22,191 nucleotides of DNA, taken from the NCBI GenBank assembly GCA_943914555.1, contig CALUCM010000019.1, positions 1 to 22,191 on the forward strand. Direction: 5' to 3'. This DNA comes from an uncultured Francisella sp. Its GTDB lineage: Bacteria; Pseudomonadota; Gammaproteobacteria; Burkholderiales; Neisseriaceae. The position numbers and the translations under genes were made by a program. The notes beneath the pieces are model-generated. The model saw nothing but the letters and a program-made list of their open reading frames with translations, searched no databases and was not told the origin of the DNA. Below, in pieces: positions 9,401-16,645 of this stretch (its first letter is position 1; each line of letters starts with the position of its first letter).

Positions 9401-9898
9401 GTGTGGATTGGCGGCTTCGTTAATAAGATCAGAAACCTGATTAGTAAGTCAGGCAAACGCCTTTGGCTTTTGGAGCTAGATGATGGTGAGCAACGACGAG
9501 ACATTCGTTTAAGCGAAACCCAGATTGAACAATATGCAAATTATCTTCACGAAGATATGCCGATATTTTGTCAATGTAGGGTCAAAAAAGATGAGTATGG
9601 GCAAACGCAAGATTTATTGATCGTGGTTAAACAACTAATGAGCGTGTCCAAATTGCAAAGTCAGTTTGCTCGTTGCTTATGTTTAAACATACACCGTGAT
9701 GCTTCTCTTTCGGAATTGCACGAATTATTAGAGAAGGTTCGTAATAAGCATGGTTTGGCCTTGGAATTTGTTTTTAATAATTCCCAGGTGCAAGCACGTA
9801 TGATCTCTAGCTGGAAAATAGTGTTGAATGAACAACTCGTACATGATCTAGAGAATTTATTAGGTCAGGAAAATGTTCAATTAGAATGGCTTAACTAA
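6422..9898 (+). CDS. dnaE: DNA polymerase III alpha subunit (DnaE)
   Basis: This is the replicative polymerase subunit. It is about 1158 residues from the ATG at 6422; a GTG two codons upstream (6416) would give 1160, the E. coli length. The ATG fits the family N terminus better. Domain order is PHP (about 1-280), palm/finger catalytic core with 'GPGRGSGAGSL', clamp-binding segment and a C-terminal OB-fold region ('VWIGGFVNKIRN'). Catalytic aspartates are D418 and D420 in 'PDFDIDF' and D574 in 'VKFDFLGLRN'. A beta-clamp motif QNSLF is at 925-929. The first PHP metal motif reads 'LRISSEYS', lacking the histidine seen in 'VHSDYS' types. It starts 12 bases after lpxA; lpxB and rnhB, which intervene in E. 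coli, are absent. Confidence 0.97.
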   Translation: MTSFVPLRISSEYSISNSIIRLQELVDRARQCSMTALALTDQMNMFAAVKFYRLCRENGIKPILGVNALFQEEQSAKLHHLILLAKDEEGYLSLCHLLSRAYLRRGISKEPPHLDWSWLQELEPGHLIALSAAQEGVIGHYVVEQKWQAAEYWLQQCLTVFQDNFYLEVQRFFKVPFNLDHRHHAAFEALQTKAEQVLQASIRLAQKFTVPVVATHPVQFMQAQDFIAHEVKTCITEGQVLANEHRPLCFHPCQYFVDNEQMHRLFADIPSALENNKEIAKRCSVNLLLGKTFFPVFKTPDGESHAQYLEKLAKQGLIERMKHLFPTEEERAQHWPLYEKRLQFELHTIIEMGFACYFLIVADFINWAKHHDCPVGPGRGSGAGSLVAYSLNITELNPIEYALLFERFLNPERISMPDFDIDFCQENRYRVIDYVRSKYGEGAVSQIVTFGTMSSKAVIRDVGRVLGLSFSLCDRLSKLIPVETNRPVSLRRAMTLEPDIERIVKEEEAEELIRLSLKLEDLVRNTGMHAGGVLMAPGKLSDFCPIYKAEGSEAVTVSMYDKDDVEAVGLVKFDFLGLRNLTILKMAQDLIAQHRGEKIDISTIPLDDPVTFDIFQNANTTSVFQFESLGMKRMLLQARPSKFEEIIAFVALYRPGPMDLIPDFIRRMHGEAFEYLHPSLEKIIEPTYGVMVYQEQVMQAAQACAGYTLGQADILRRAMGKKKVAEMEEQRSIFLLGAEKKGIDRAKASEIFDYMARFAGYGFNKSHAAAYALLAYQTAWLKAHYLVEFMCVSMSSELGNTDQLEYLAVDVKKNQLRLLAPNINRSCYYFMPEGEKSIRYALGAIKGAGKQAIESIVAEREAHGPFRDLFDFCRRLGKKLNNKRMIESLVKAGAFDELEPNRAYLFSHINLAMDYAEQDRVNDVQNSLFDLNEGIQEIIQPVIVENWNFAKQLSEEKEAIGFYISDHPFKPYRDYINHLPHGQTLAGLHLGEDVWIGGFVNKIRNLISKSGKRLWLLELDDGEQRRDIRLSETQIEQYANYLHEDMPIFCQCRVKKDEYGQTQDLLIVVKQLMSVSKLQSQFARCLCLNIHRDASLSELHELLEKVRNKHGLALEFVFNNSQVQARMISSWKIVLNEQLVHDLENLLGQENVQLEWLN

Positions 9899-9919
9899 AC
9901 TTAAAAAATAAGTTTATTT
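9897..9919. terminator. Weak AT-rich hairpin between convergent dnaE and cysS
   Basis: A 7-bp stem AAACTTA (9897-9903) / TAAGTTT (9909-9915) with a 5-A loop is followed by ATTTT on the + strand and is symmetric enough to be read from either side. It lies between the dnaE and cysS stops. The stem has only one G-C pair, so termination strength is doubtful. Confidence 0.3.
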
Positions 9920-9946
9920 TAAATACATTATCTTAAGGCGGCACAT

Positions 9947-11359
9947 TTATGCTTCTTTTCGCCAGCTTGTTCCTTGTGGACCATCTTCAAGCACAATGCC
10001 TTTGGCAAGCAGGGTATCTCTAATTTCATCTGATTTTGCCCAGTCTTTCGATAACCTTGCTTGGGCTCGTTGTGCAATTAAGGTATCGATCCACGCAGTA
10101 TCAGATTCATCTTTTCCGAGTAAAAAATTTTCATCTTGCAAAAAACCCAAAAGATTGGCCAATGCTTTAAGCTCTCCTGCTAATTGTGCATTGTGTTGTT
10201 TATTAATTTGGGTTGCCATTTCGAATAAGACAGCAATGGCTTCTGTAGTATTAAAATCATCATTCATAGCACGGTAAAAGCGACTGCTATAGGCTGAATC
10301 ATGCTCTTTTACTAAGTGTGTTCTGTCTGCAGGCGGGGTGTTTTTTAATGCTGTGTAAAGACGGGTAAGCGCGTTTTTGGCCTCGTTTAAATGTTGCTCA
10401 GTGTAATTAAGCGGACTACGATAATGCGTTTTTAACAAGAAGAAGCGAATCACTTCTCCCGGATATTGCTGCAATAGTTCGCGCAAAGTAAAAAAATTAC
10501 CCAATGATTTGGACATTTTTTCGTTATCGATGCGGATAAAGCCATTATGCATCCAATAACGCACATGGCTTTGAACGATTTTAGGTGCAATACTTTGCAA
10601 AGCAAACTGATCGGTCACACCACAACTTTGTGCTAATTCATTTTCATGATGTGGAAACTGTAGGTCAGCACCACCGCCATGAATATCGAAATTTTCTCCT
10701 AATAGGGCTTGGCTCATGGCAGAACATTCAATATGCCAACCTGGACGCCCTTTGCCCCAGGGGCTATCCCAGTAAGGTTCTCCTGATTTGGCAGCTTTCC
10801 ATAGCACAAAATCTAAAGGATCTTTTTTGGCATCATTAACTTCTACACGTTCCCCTGCGCGTAAGTCAGAGAGGTTTTTTCCAGATAACTGCCCATAAGG
10901 TAAGAATTCTTTAACTGCATAATAGACATCTTTATTTTCTGCAACATAGGCTTTTTTATTTTCAATTAACTGAGCAATCATAGCGATTATCTGAGGAATA
11001 AAATCAGTGACTCGTGGTTCTTTGTCAGGTAGCAAATTACCCAAAGCGATTTCATCTTCGTGCATGGCTTCACTAAAAAAACATGCAATTTTTTCTGCTG
11101 TTGTATTTTGTTGCTTGGCTGCTGCGATAATTTTATCGTCAATATCGGTAATATTGCGCACATAAGTTACATTAGGATAGCCCAAATGTCGTATCCATCT
11201 AACGATGGTATCAAATACCACCATCAATCTGCCATGTCCCAGATGGCAGTAATCATAAACGGTCATCCCACATGCATAAATGCCAACTTTTTGTGGGTTA
11301 AGGGGACGGAAAGCCTCTTTTTTGCGAGTTAGTGTATTATAAATTTGCAACATTGACAT
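9947..11359 (-). CDS. cysS: Cysteinyl-tRNA synthetase
   Basis: This is a class I aminoacyl-tRNA synthetase that charges tRNA-Cys in the cytoplasm. It has 470 residues (E. coli 461). The HIGH motif appears as HLGH at residues 39-42 and KMSKS is at 281-285. The structural zinc ligands that discriminate cysteine are present as C30, C212, H237 and E241 ('WHIECSAMS', 'PHHENELAQS'). A DALR-type and C-terminal anticodon-binding region completes the protein. ATGs at residues 1 and 3 are both possible starts and neither has a strong Shine-Dalgarno. It is the third gene of the lytTR-obgE-cysS transcription unit, 32 bases after the obgE stop with no terminator between. Confidence 0.97.
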   Translation of the reverse strand: MSMLQIYNTLTRKKEAFRPLNPQKVGIYACGMTVYDYCHLGHGRLMVVFDTIVRWIRHLGYPNVTYVRNITDIDDKIIAAAKQQNTTAEKIACFFSEAMHEDEIALGNLLPDKEPRVTDFIPQIIAMIAQLIENKKAYVAENKDVYYAVKEFLPYGQLSGKNLSDLRAGERVEVNDAKKDPLDFVLWKAAKSGEPYWDSPWGKGRPGWHIECSAMSQALLGENFDIHGGGADLQFPHHENELAQSCGVTDQFALQSIAPKIVQSHVRYWMHNGFIRIDNEKMSKSLGNFFTLRELLQQYPGEVIRFFLLKTHYRSPLNYTEQHLNEAKNALTRLYTALKNTPPADRTHLVKEHDSAYSSRFYRAMNDDFNTTEAIAVLFEMATQINKQHNAQLAGELKALANLLGFLQDENFLLGKDESDTAWIDTLIAQRAQARLSKDWAKSDEIRDTLLAKGIVLEDGPQGTSWRKEA

Positions 11360-11391
11360 ATACTTTTTAAAACAAATGGTAAAGATAAAAT

Positions 11392-12459
11392 TTAACGATT
11401 CTGATTAGTTGTTGATATTTCTGAAGGCAGCGTATGCAAATAATGATCAATGGCTTTGATTAAAGCATCCAGCCCTTGACGTGTGGCAGCACTGACCCAA
11501 AAAACAGCTGTATCTGTTGACAGCAATTGTTGTTTTTTTAATGAGCTAATAAGCTGTTGTTTGAGCTGCTTACGTTTTTGATCATCAGCAATTAAATCCA
11601 TTTTATTAAATACGATCCAGCGCGGCCTTCTAAAAAGTTGTTCACTGAATTGTCTTAGTTCTTGCACAATAGCCACCGCTTGTATGATCGGATCAGATTG
11701 GTCTACAGGGCTGACATCAATGACATGTAATAATAAGCGACTACGCGAGAGGTGTTTTAAAAATTGCTGTCCTAAACCAGCTCCCTGGGCTGCTCCTTTA
11801 ATTAGCCCAGGAATGTCTGCTATCACAAAGGTACGCTGATGTGATCCAGGCACCCGTACTACCCCTAGGTTTGGTTGTAAGGTAGTGAAAGGGTAATTAG
11901 CAATTTTGGGTCGGGCTCCAGAAACCACGCTGATTAAGGTTGATTTTCCAGCATTGGGCAAGCCAAGCAAACCAACATCAGCCAATACTTTCAGCTCTAA
12001 AGAAAGTGTTTTTTTTTCCCCCTCTTCTCCAGGAGTTGCTTGGCGTGGTGTGCGATTGATAGAAGATTTAAAATGAATATTGCCAAGACCACCGCGTCCT
12101 CCTTTAGCAAGGCAAACTTGCTGTTGAGATTTGGTTAAATCGGCTAGAATTTGCCCACTTGCCTGGTCGCGGATCACAGTTCCAACGGGCATTTTTAAAT
12201 AAATGTCTTCAGCTTTGCGTCCATAGCGATCTGAGCCTTGACCATTTTCCCCATTTTTAGCACGAAATAGATGTTTGAAGCGGTATTCCAGCAGAGTATT
12301 AATATTATGGTCAGCTATTGCAAAGATACTACCACCATGTCCACCATCTCCACCATTAGGCCCACCTTTAGGTACGAATTTTTCGCGCCGAAAACTGACA
12401 ACACCATTGCCTCCATTACCTGCCACTACCTCAATTACTGCTTCGTCAATATATTTCAT
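11392..12459 (-). CDS. obgE: Obg-family GTPase (ObgE/CgtA)
   Basis: Obg is an essential ribosome-associated GTPase acting in 50S maturation and linked to ppGpp signalling. The 355-residue protein has the glycine-rich Obg fold (1-157, 'AGNGGNGVVSFRREKFVP...GGDGG') and a G domain: G1 GLPNAGKS at 166-173, switch 'NYPFTTLQPNLG', G3 DIPG at 215-218 and G4 NKMD at 285-288. It is shorter than E. coli's 390 residues because the acidic C-terminal tail is essentially missing. The ATG overlaps the stop of the upstream lytTR gene as ATGA, with a GAGGAAG Shine-Dalgarno inside lytTR. The usual upstream neighbours rplU and rpmA are not here. Confidence 0.96.
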   Translation of the reverse strand: MKYIDEAVIEVVAGNGGNGVVSFRREKFVPKGGPNGGDGGHGGSIFAIADHNINTLLEYRFKHLFRAKNGENGQGSDRYGRKAEDIYLKMPVGTVIRDQASGQILADLTKSQQQVCLAKGGRGGLGNIHFKSSINRTPRQATPGEEGEKKTLSLELKVLADVGLLGLPNAGKSTLISVVSGARPKIANYPFTTLQPNLGVVRVPGSHQRTFVIADIPGLIKGAAQGAGLGQQFLKHLSRSRLLLHVIDVSPVDQSDPIIQAVAIVQELRQFSEQLFRRPRWIVFNKMDLIADDQKRKQLKQQLISSLKKQQLLSTDTAVFWVSAATRQGLDALIKAIDHYLHTLPSEISTTNQNR

Positions 12460-13184
12460 GATAATTCTTCCTCATAAAACTGCGCTTGTACATGTTTTAA
12501 TTGGCGCCTACTAATAGGTAGTGCAGTGGCGAAGTTCCTAATTTTTGCATGCCACTTTAGACCGTTTTCTGTTTTTTGTTCGACAAGGAATTCTAGGAAA
12601 GATTTAAATACCAAGGTGTTGCGGTGAATCCGAATCACTTTGTCGCGTAGTTTATTTTCCCAATAATTTAAAGTTTGGTGTAGTTCATAATGTTCTTGTT
12701 CGTTGATGTATAGAAATACTGATTTATCTTCTGCTTGTAAATATGCCACTTTTTGCCAAGGTAATTTAATTTGTTTGCCTTTGCTATGAATTTTAAAAAA
12801 ATGGAAATCACTTTCTGAATTTTGGTTATAGCCAGGTACCCGCATCAAAGCTTCTTTTAGTCGGCTAGCACGTACTGGTTTCATAAGGTAGTCGGTGATC
12901 CTTAATTCAAAAGCGTCAACGGCATATTGATCAAAAGCAGTGCAGAAAATAATAGACCCGAAATTAGAAGAGATTTTTTTTAGTTGCTCTACAAACTCCA
13001 CACCACTAATTTCAGGTAATTCAATATCGACAAAAGTGACATCGGCGCTATGGTTTTCAAACCAGTCTAGGGCAGCTTTTGCGTTGGTAAATGTTTCTAA
13101 CACTGTCACATTATTTTCTTTGAGAAGCAGCTTTAAACGCTCTTGTGCTAGAATCTCGTCTTCTAAAATGACTGCACTTAGCAT
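12456..13184 (-). CDS. LytTR (AlgR-type) response regulator
   Basis: This is a 242-residue DNA-binding two-component regulator. The receiver domain (about 1-118) has acidic residues D9/E8, phospho-acceptor D53 in 'FVDIELP', a T/S switch in 'FCTAFDQYAV' and K102 in 'YLMKPV'. The LytTR DNA-binding domain spans about 125-235 ('YLQAEDKSVFLY', 'IRIHRNTLVF'). It resembles the AlgR/LytR branch. No histidine kinase gene is in the window, so the partner is unknown. The gene is first in the lytTR-obgE-cysS unit and its stop overlaps the obgE start by 4 bases. A good promoter lies 30 bases upstream of the ATG, with AGGACAGAG as a possible Shine-Dalgarno. Confidence 0.92.
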   Translation of the reverse strand: MLSAVILEDEILAQERLKLLLKENNVTVLETFTNAKAALDWFENHSADVTFVDIELPEISGVEFVEQLKKISSNFGSIIFCTAFDQYAVDAFELRITDYLMKPVRASRLKEALMRVPGYNQNSESDFHFFKIHSKGKQIKLPWQKVAYLQAEDKSVFLYINEQEHYELHQTLNYWENKLRDKVIRIHRNTLVFKSFLEFLVEQKTENGLKWHAKIRNFATALPISRRQLKHVQAQFYEEELS

Positions 13185-13213
13185 AAGTTTTCTCTGTCCT
13201 GTGCTGAAGGCTC

Positions 13214-13242
13214 ATTATAAACGGAAAGCCCTTCTATGCAAA
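13214..13242 (-). promoter_or_regulatory. Sigma70-type promoter for lytTR-obgE-cysS
   Basis: On the minus strand a perfect -10 TATAAT (13219-13214) is preceded by a 17-base spacer and the -35 TTTGCA (13242-13237, 4/6 match). The predicted start is near 13207, about 23 bases before the lytTR ATG. The -35 overlaps the first codons of the divergent asparaginase-like gene (ATG 13236). Confidence 0.6.
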
Positions 13243-14270
13243 AGAAACGTGGTTGCCACTTGATTTATACTGGTGGAACTATTGGTATGCGCAATAGTCA
13301 GCAAGGACTTATACCTGCTGCAGACAGCATTGCACGATATTTAAAGTTGCACAATTGGCGTCATCAAATCACACTTGAGTCTGCAGCACAGTTAATTGAT
13401 TCAAGTGCATTGAGTTTTGGTCATTGGAATAATTATTTGGATTTAGTTTACGCTCATCTTGAAAGCAACACAGGAGTGGTATTGTTACACGGTACTGATA
13501 CTTTAGCATATACCGCCGCCATGTTATCTTTGATTTTTAGTGATCCGCCAGCGCCAATTATCGTAACAGGCAGTAATTGGCCATTGGCTGACTCTTATTC
13601 TGATGCTCCTACTAATTTATTTAGTGCCATTATTGCTGCTCAGACGCTGCCTGCTGCTGTATATGTGGTATTTAATGGCCGCTTACTTTTGGCAAGTGAC
13701 TGCGTTAAGGTGAGTAGTCAATATCCTGATGCTTTTATGACTCCTCACTGTATTGATCTAGGTCGGTACGATGCCAGAAGTGAGCGCTGGAATTATATTA
13801 AATTGCCTGATTTACCTTCTAATCCACAGCAAGCGATATCAGAAAAATTTAGGTTCAATACTAATATACGGGTACTTAATTTCTTTCTCGCCCCAGGAGG
13901 AGGCGATGATTTGGCTGATTTACTTATGGCAAATATTACCTGGGATGGGGTAATCATACAGAGTGTTGGGGATGGAAACTTTCCTCTCTCCATGACAGTT
14001 AAAAGAGCTCTATCCTTTTTTTTAGAGCAAAATAAACCAGTACTGAATGTCAGTCAGACCCTAGATGCAAGGGTCAGAAAGTTCTACCGTGCGAATCAAG
14101 AGATTGCAGAATGCGGTGTGCTTAACACAGATCGATTAAGTTTTGCATTTTGCTACGCAGCTTTAATTATTGCCTTAAGTGAGGCCCCGCAACAAAGCAC
14201 TGCTTTATTAAAGCAATGGATTAACACACGTAATATTTATTATCAGACAATTAACACATCCTTTACCTGA
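13236..14270 (+). CDS. Type I (AnsA-like) L-asparaginase family protein, diverged
   Basis: The 344-residue protein belongs to the asparaginase/glutaminase fold, whose members hydrolyse L-asparagine to aspartate and ammonia. The first nucleophile block is 'YTGGTIGM' with T15. The second is 'VLLHGTDTLAYTAAMLS' with T87 and D88, and the catalytic lysine is K158 in 'DCVKVSSQYPDAF'. The absence of a signal peptide suggests the cytoplasmic AnsA type. The C-terminal half is less typical: where E. coli AnsA has 'MTVEATLTKLHYLL', this protein has 'LSFAFCYAALIIAL', losing the conserved Glu and Lys. Activity is therefore plausible but substrate and efficiency are uncertain. The start has GGAAAG upstream and lies only 51 bases from the divergent lytTR gene. 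Confidence 0.82.
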   Translation: MQKKRGCHLIYTGGTIGMRNSQQGLIPAADSIARYLKLHNWRHQITLESAAQLIDSSALSFGHWNNYLDLVYAHLESNTGVVLLHGTDTLAYTAAMLSLIFSDPPAPIIVTGSNWPLADSYSDAPTNLFSAIIAAQTLPAAVYVVFNGRLLLASDCVKVSSQYPDAFMTPHCIDLGRYDARSERWNYIKLPDLPSNPQQAISEKFRFNTNIRVLNFFLAPGGGDDLADLLMANITWDGVIIQSVGDGNFPLSMTVKRALSFFLEQNKPVLNVSQTLDARVRKFYRANQEIAECGVLNTDRLSFAFCYAALIIALSEAPQQSTALLKQWINTRNIYYQTINTSFT

Positions 14271-14339
14271 GCATTAATCAAAAATCTCAGCCTCAATGAT
14301 TATGCTTAAGATTGAAGCAAAAAACTTATTTTAAATTTC

Positions 14340-14825
14340 CTACTTTTTTTCTTGGTTTATTTTGTCGTCTTTGCGGGAGCGGATAACCAGTAAAGGCAAG
14401 GTGGATTTACGCATCACGGTTTCTGCAAAGCTTCCCATCAACAGATGCATTAAACCACTTCGGCCATGAGTACCAAGTACAATCAAATCAGCACCAGAGC
14501 TTTCGGCTTTTTTTACCAATTTTTCAGCCATATCTTTAGGGCCTTGGGTTGAAATTATTAACTCCAAGGAGATGTTTTCAGCACCAGCTTCTTGGGCCAC
14601 AGCTTTAGCATTTTCTAATATTTTTTTGCCCAAAGTATTAGCAGTTTCTTGGTAATTTTGCTGTTGCATCGTTTCAGGGGTAAGGGCCATAAATTCGGTA
14701 GGATTAATAACTGTAATAATTGAAAGACTCGCTCCAGTCACTTTGGATAATGATGCAGCATGTTTTAATGCCAATAAAGAGGTGTTACTTTCGTCTACGG
14801 CAACAGCAATGTGATTGTAAATCAT
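14340..14825 (-). CDS. Universal stress protein, UspA family (ATP-binding type)
   Basis: This is a single-domain 161-residue cytoplasmic Usp protein. The N-terminal strand 'IAVAVDESNTSLLAL' and the full ATP-binding signature G-2x-G-9x-G-S are present as G118, G121, G131 and S132 in 'GTHGRSGLMHLLMGS', so this is the nucleotide-binding (MJ0577-like) class and not the non-binding UspA class. It ends in a lysine-rich tail. The ATG has AAGGA upstream. The gene is divergent from tcdA, with a perfect 9-bp tandem repeat in the shared upstream region, and convergent with the asparaginase-like gene. The exact role is unknown; the family is induced by starvation and stress. Confidence 0.92.
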   Translation of the reverse strand: MIYNHIAVAVDESNTSLLALKHAASLSKVTGASLSIITVINPTEFMALTPETMQQQNYQETANTLGKKILENAKAVAQEAGAENISLELIISTQGPKDMAEKLVKKAESSGADLIVLGTHGRSGLMHLLMGSFAETVMRKSTLPLLVIRSRKDDKINQEKK

Positions 14826-14865
14826 TATGGTATCCTTATATTTAGTTAAGTCAAATGAGCGCTTG

Positions 14866-14883
14866 TCCTAATTATCCTAATTA
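14866..14883. repeat. Perfect 9-bp tandem repeat between uspA-like and tcdA genes
   Basis: TCCTAATTA occurs twice in a row with no spacer, at 14866-14874 and 14875-14883. It lies 41 bases upstream of the Usp ATG and about 25 bases upstream of the TATAAT box serving tcdA. It could be an operator; no protein is identified. Confidence 0.7.
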
Positions 14884-14886
14884 AAA

Positions 14887-14914
14887 TTTCCCTTAGCGCC
14901 CACATCAGTATAAT
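14887..14914 (+). promoter_or_regulatory. Possible promoter for tcdA
   Basis: A perfect TATAAT -10 box is at 14909-14914. The best -35 at 14887-14892 (TTTCCC, 16-base spacer) matches only 3/6, so the promoter may need an activator. The predicted start is near 14921, 40 bases before the preferred ATG. Confidence 0.35.
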
Positions 14915-14960
14915 ACTAGCAAGACTGTTTACCAAGAGCTGTGTAATGAAGGATTTTAAG

Positions 14961-15719
14961 ATGGATATTCCAAGGCGATTCACAGGTATTGCTCGATTAT
15001 ATGGTGAAGAAATTTACCAAAAGTTTGCAAGTTCCCATGTATGTGTGATTGGTTTGGGAGGAGTAGGTAGTTGGGTGGCCGAAGCCTTAGTTAGAAGTGC
15101 TGTGGGGCATCTTACTTTAATTGATTTGGATCACGTTGCAGAATCTAACATTAACCGACAACTAGGAGCTCTTGATTCAACATTAGGCCAAGCTAAAGTA
15201 GAAGTATTAGCAAAACGTTTGCGGGATATTAATCCTGCAGTCAAATTACGCTTGATTGAGGATTTTGTCGATGAACATAATTATCAAACTTTACTTGCGT
15301 CTGCTTTTAGCTGTGTGGTTGATGCAATAGATCAATTGAAAATAAAAGTACTATTGTGTCATTATTTTCATCAAAAGCATCAACCTTTTGTGGTGTGCGG
15401 CGCTGCGGGGGGGAAAATATCAGCCAGGCAGGTAAGAGTATTAGATCTCTCAGACGTGACTCATGATCGTATCTTAGCGAAATTGCGTTATCAATTACGC
15501 AAAAAATTTGCTTTTCCTGTAACAGGAGCAATGGGCATTTCTTGTGTCTGTTCGAAAGAAGACGTCCGGCTACCTTTGTGTGAGTGTTCAGACAAAATAA
15601 AGACAGGTTTATCTTGTGATGGTTATGGCTCAAGTATGGTAGTCACGGCAGCTTTTGCGATGCAGTTAGTAGAAGTGGCATTAGCTATGATAGCGGCAGG
15701 GACTACTACTTTTTATTAA
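14961..15719 (+). CDS. tcdA: tRNA threonylcarbamoyladenosine dehydratase (TcdA/CsdL, E1-like)
   Basis: TcdA is an E1/ThiF-like enzyme that uses ATP to cyclise t6A37 of ANN-decoding tRNAs to ct6A. From the ATG at 14961 it has 252 residues (E. coli 268). Family hallmarks are the N-terminal 'RRFTGIARLYG', the nucleotide loop GLGGVGS at 31-37, 'LIDLDHV...NINRQLGAL' and the 'VVDAID' motif. The C-terminal half has the TcdA-type 'VTGAMGISCVCSKE' segment. ATG 14961 is preferred over ATG 14946 because AAGGA at 14949-14953 sits 7 bases ahead of it. The 3' end overlaps xerD on the other strand by 14 bases. MoeB/ThiF are less likely, given the match along the whole length. Confidence 0.93.
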   Translation: MDIPRRFTGIARLYGEEIYQKFASSHVCVIGLGGVGSWVAEALVRSAVGHLTLIDLDHVAESNINRQLGALDSTLGQAKVEVLAKRLRDINPAVKLRLIEDFVDEHNYQTLLASAFSCVVDAIDQLKIKVLLCHYFHQKHQPFVVCGAAGGKISARQVRVLDLSDVTHDRILAKLRYQLRKKFAFPVTGAMGISCVCSKEDVRLPLCECSDKIKTGLSCDGYGSSMVVTAAFAMQLVEVALAMIAAGTTTFY

Positions 15720-16614
15720 ATTTAACTGAAGCGTAACTTCGTGGATGGTAAGTATTGATTAACTGCTTAAGTTGCTCGTTGGCCACATGGGTGTAAATCT
15801 GAGTGGTGTTAATATTAGCATGTCCTAAAAGTGCTTGTACCACGCGCAAATCGGCACCATGATTTAGGATATGTGTGGCGAAAGCATGGCGTAAACTGTG
15901 CGGGCTAATGTCACTAACGCCAGCAGCAGCAACATATTTTTTGACAATCATCCAAGCAAGTTGACGTGATAAGCGTGTTTTTTTTTGGCTAATAAATAGG
16001 TGATTTGACTGTTTACCATTAAGCAGACGAGGTCTTGCGTGTTCAATATAACGTTCAAGATAATGGCAAGCAATTTCCCCGAAAGGTAGTAAACGTTCTT
16101 TATTACCCTTACCAATGGTTACGACCAGAGCACGTTGGAAATCGATATCGCTGAGCTGGACAGAAACCGCTTCTGAGACACGCATTCCAGTAGCATACAA
16201 AAATTCTAAAAAAGCTTTATCGCGTAGGCCCAATGAGGTGGAAACATCTGGTATTTCTAGCATTTGCCCAACAAAATTTTCTGAAATGTTAGGGGGGATG
16301 GTTCGTTCTTTACGAGGAAATTTTAGAGTCAAGGTAGGATTATCTTGTCGGATACCTTGCTCCAGTAAATAAGTAAATAATCTTTTGGTAGCAGATAGAG
16401 CTCGTGCTTGAGAGCTTTTTTTTTCGTTATTATCGAAAAGGGCTTGCATCAAATTATGTTGATCTACGCTGCATAGGCATCGATGATGAATACTATGTAA
16501 ACGAGCCATTAGTTTATTAAGATCTCGGCGATAAGCCCACTGCGTATTTGCTGATAGATGCTCTGTTAACCATAAATGGTCAATAAAGCGGTTAATAATT
16601 TCTTCATCTTTCAT
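15706..16614 (-). CDS. xerD: Tyrosine recombinase XerD
   Basis: XerD works with XerC at dif to resolve chromosome dimers at the septum. From ATG 16614 it has 302 residues (E. coli 298). The N-terminal core-binding domain opens with 'INRFIDHLWLTEHLSANT' and 'AYRRDL', closer to XerD than XerC. All catalytic residues are present: R145 ('ATGMRVSE'), K169 ('GKGNKER'), H239 and R242 ('PHSLRHAFATH'), H265 ('LGHANINTTQIYTH') and nucleophile Y274. An upstream in-frame TTG at 16644 would add 10 residues and leave one base after rsmA, but it fits the family less well; neither start has a clear Shine-Dalgarno. It lies downstream of rsmA, probably cotranscribed. Its housekeeping similarity argues against a mobile-element integrase. 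Confidence 0.93.
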   Translation of the reverse strand: MKDEEIINRFIDHLWLTEHLSANTQWAYRRDLNKLMARLHSIHHRCLCSVDQHNLMQALFDNNEKKSSQARALSATKRLFTYLLEQGIRQDNPTLTLKFPRKERTIPPNISENFVGQMLEIPDVSTSLGLRDKAFLEFLYATGMRVSEAVSVQLSDIDFQRALVVTIGKGNKERLLPFGEIACHYLERYIEHARPRLLNGKQSNHLFISQKKTRLSRQLAWMIVKKYVAAAGVSDISPHSLRHAFATHILNHGADLRVVQALLGHANINTTQIYTHVANEQLKQLINTYHPRSYASVKFNKK

Positions 16615-16645
16615 AATGTGCCATGTCTTTTGCCTGATGGGCAAA

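Noticed and set aside
14057..14075. GACCCT...AGGGTC hairpin
   Set aside because: It lies inside the asparaginase-like coding region and has no T-tract, so it is not a terminator.
14271..14339. Possible bidirectional terminator between the asparaginase-like and Usp genes
   Set aside because: Only a 5-bp stem (TGCTT/AAGCA) or an A/T-only stem can be formed, without a proper T-run on the right side.
15706..16614. Tyrosine recombinase as a marker of an integrated mobile element
   Set aside because: The sequence fits the housekeeping XerD throughout, lies beside rsmA, and no attachment repeats or phage genes are nearby. The tRNA genes at the right end show no duplicated 3' ends.
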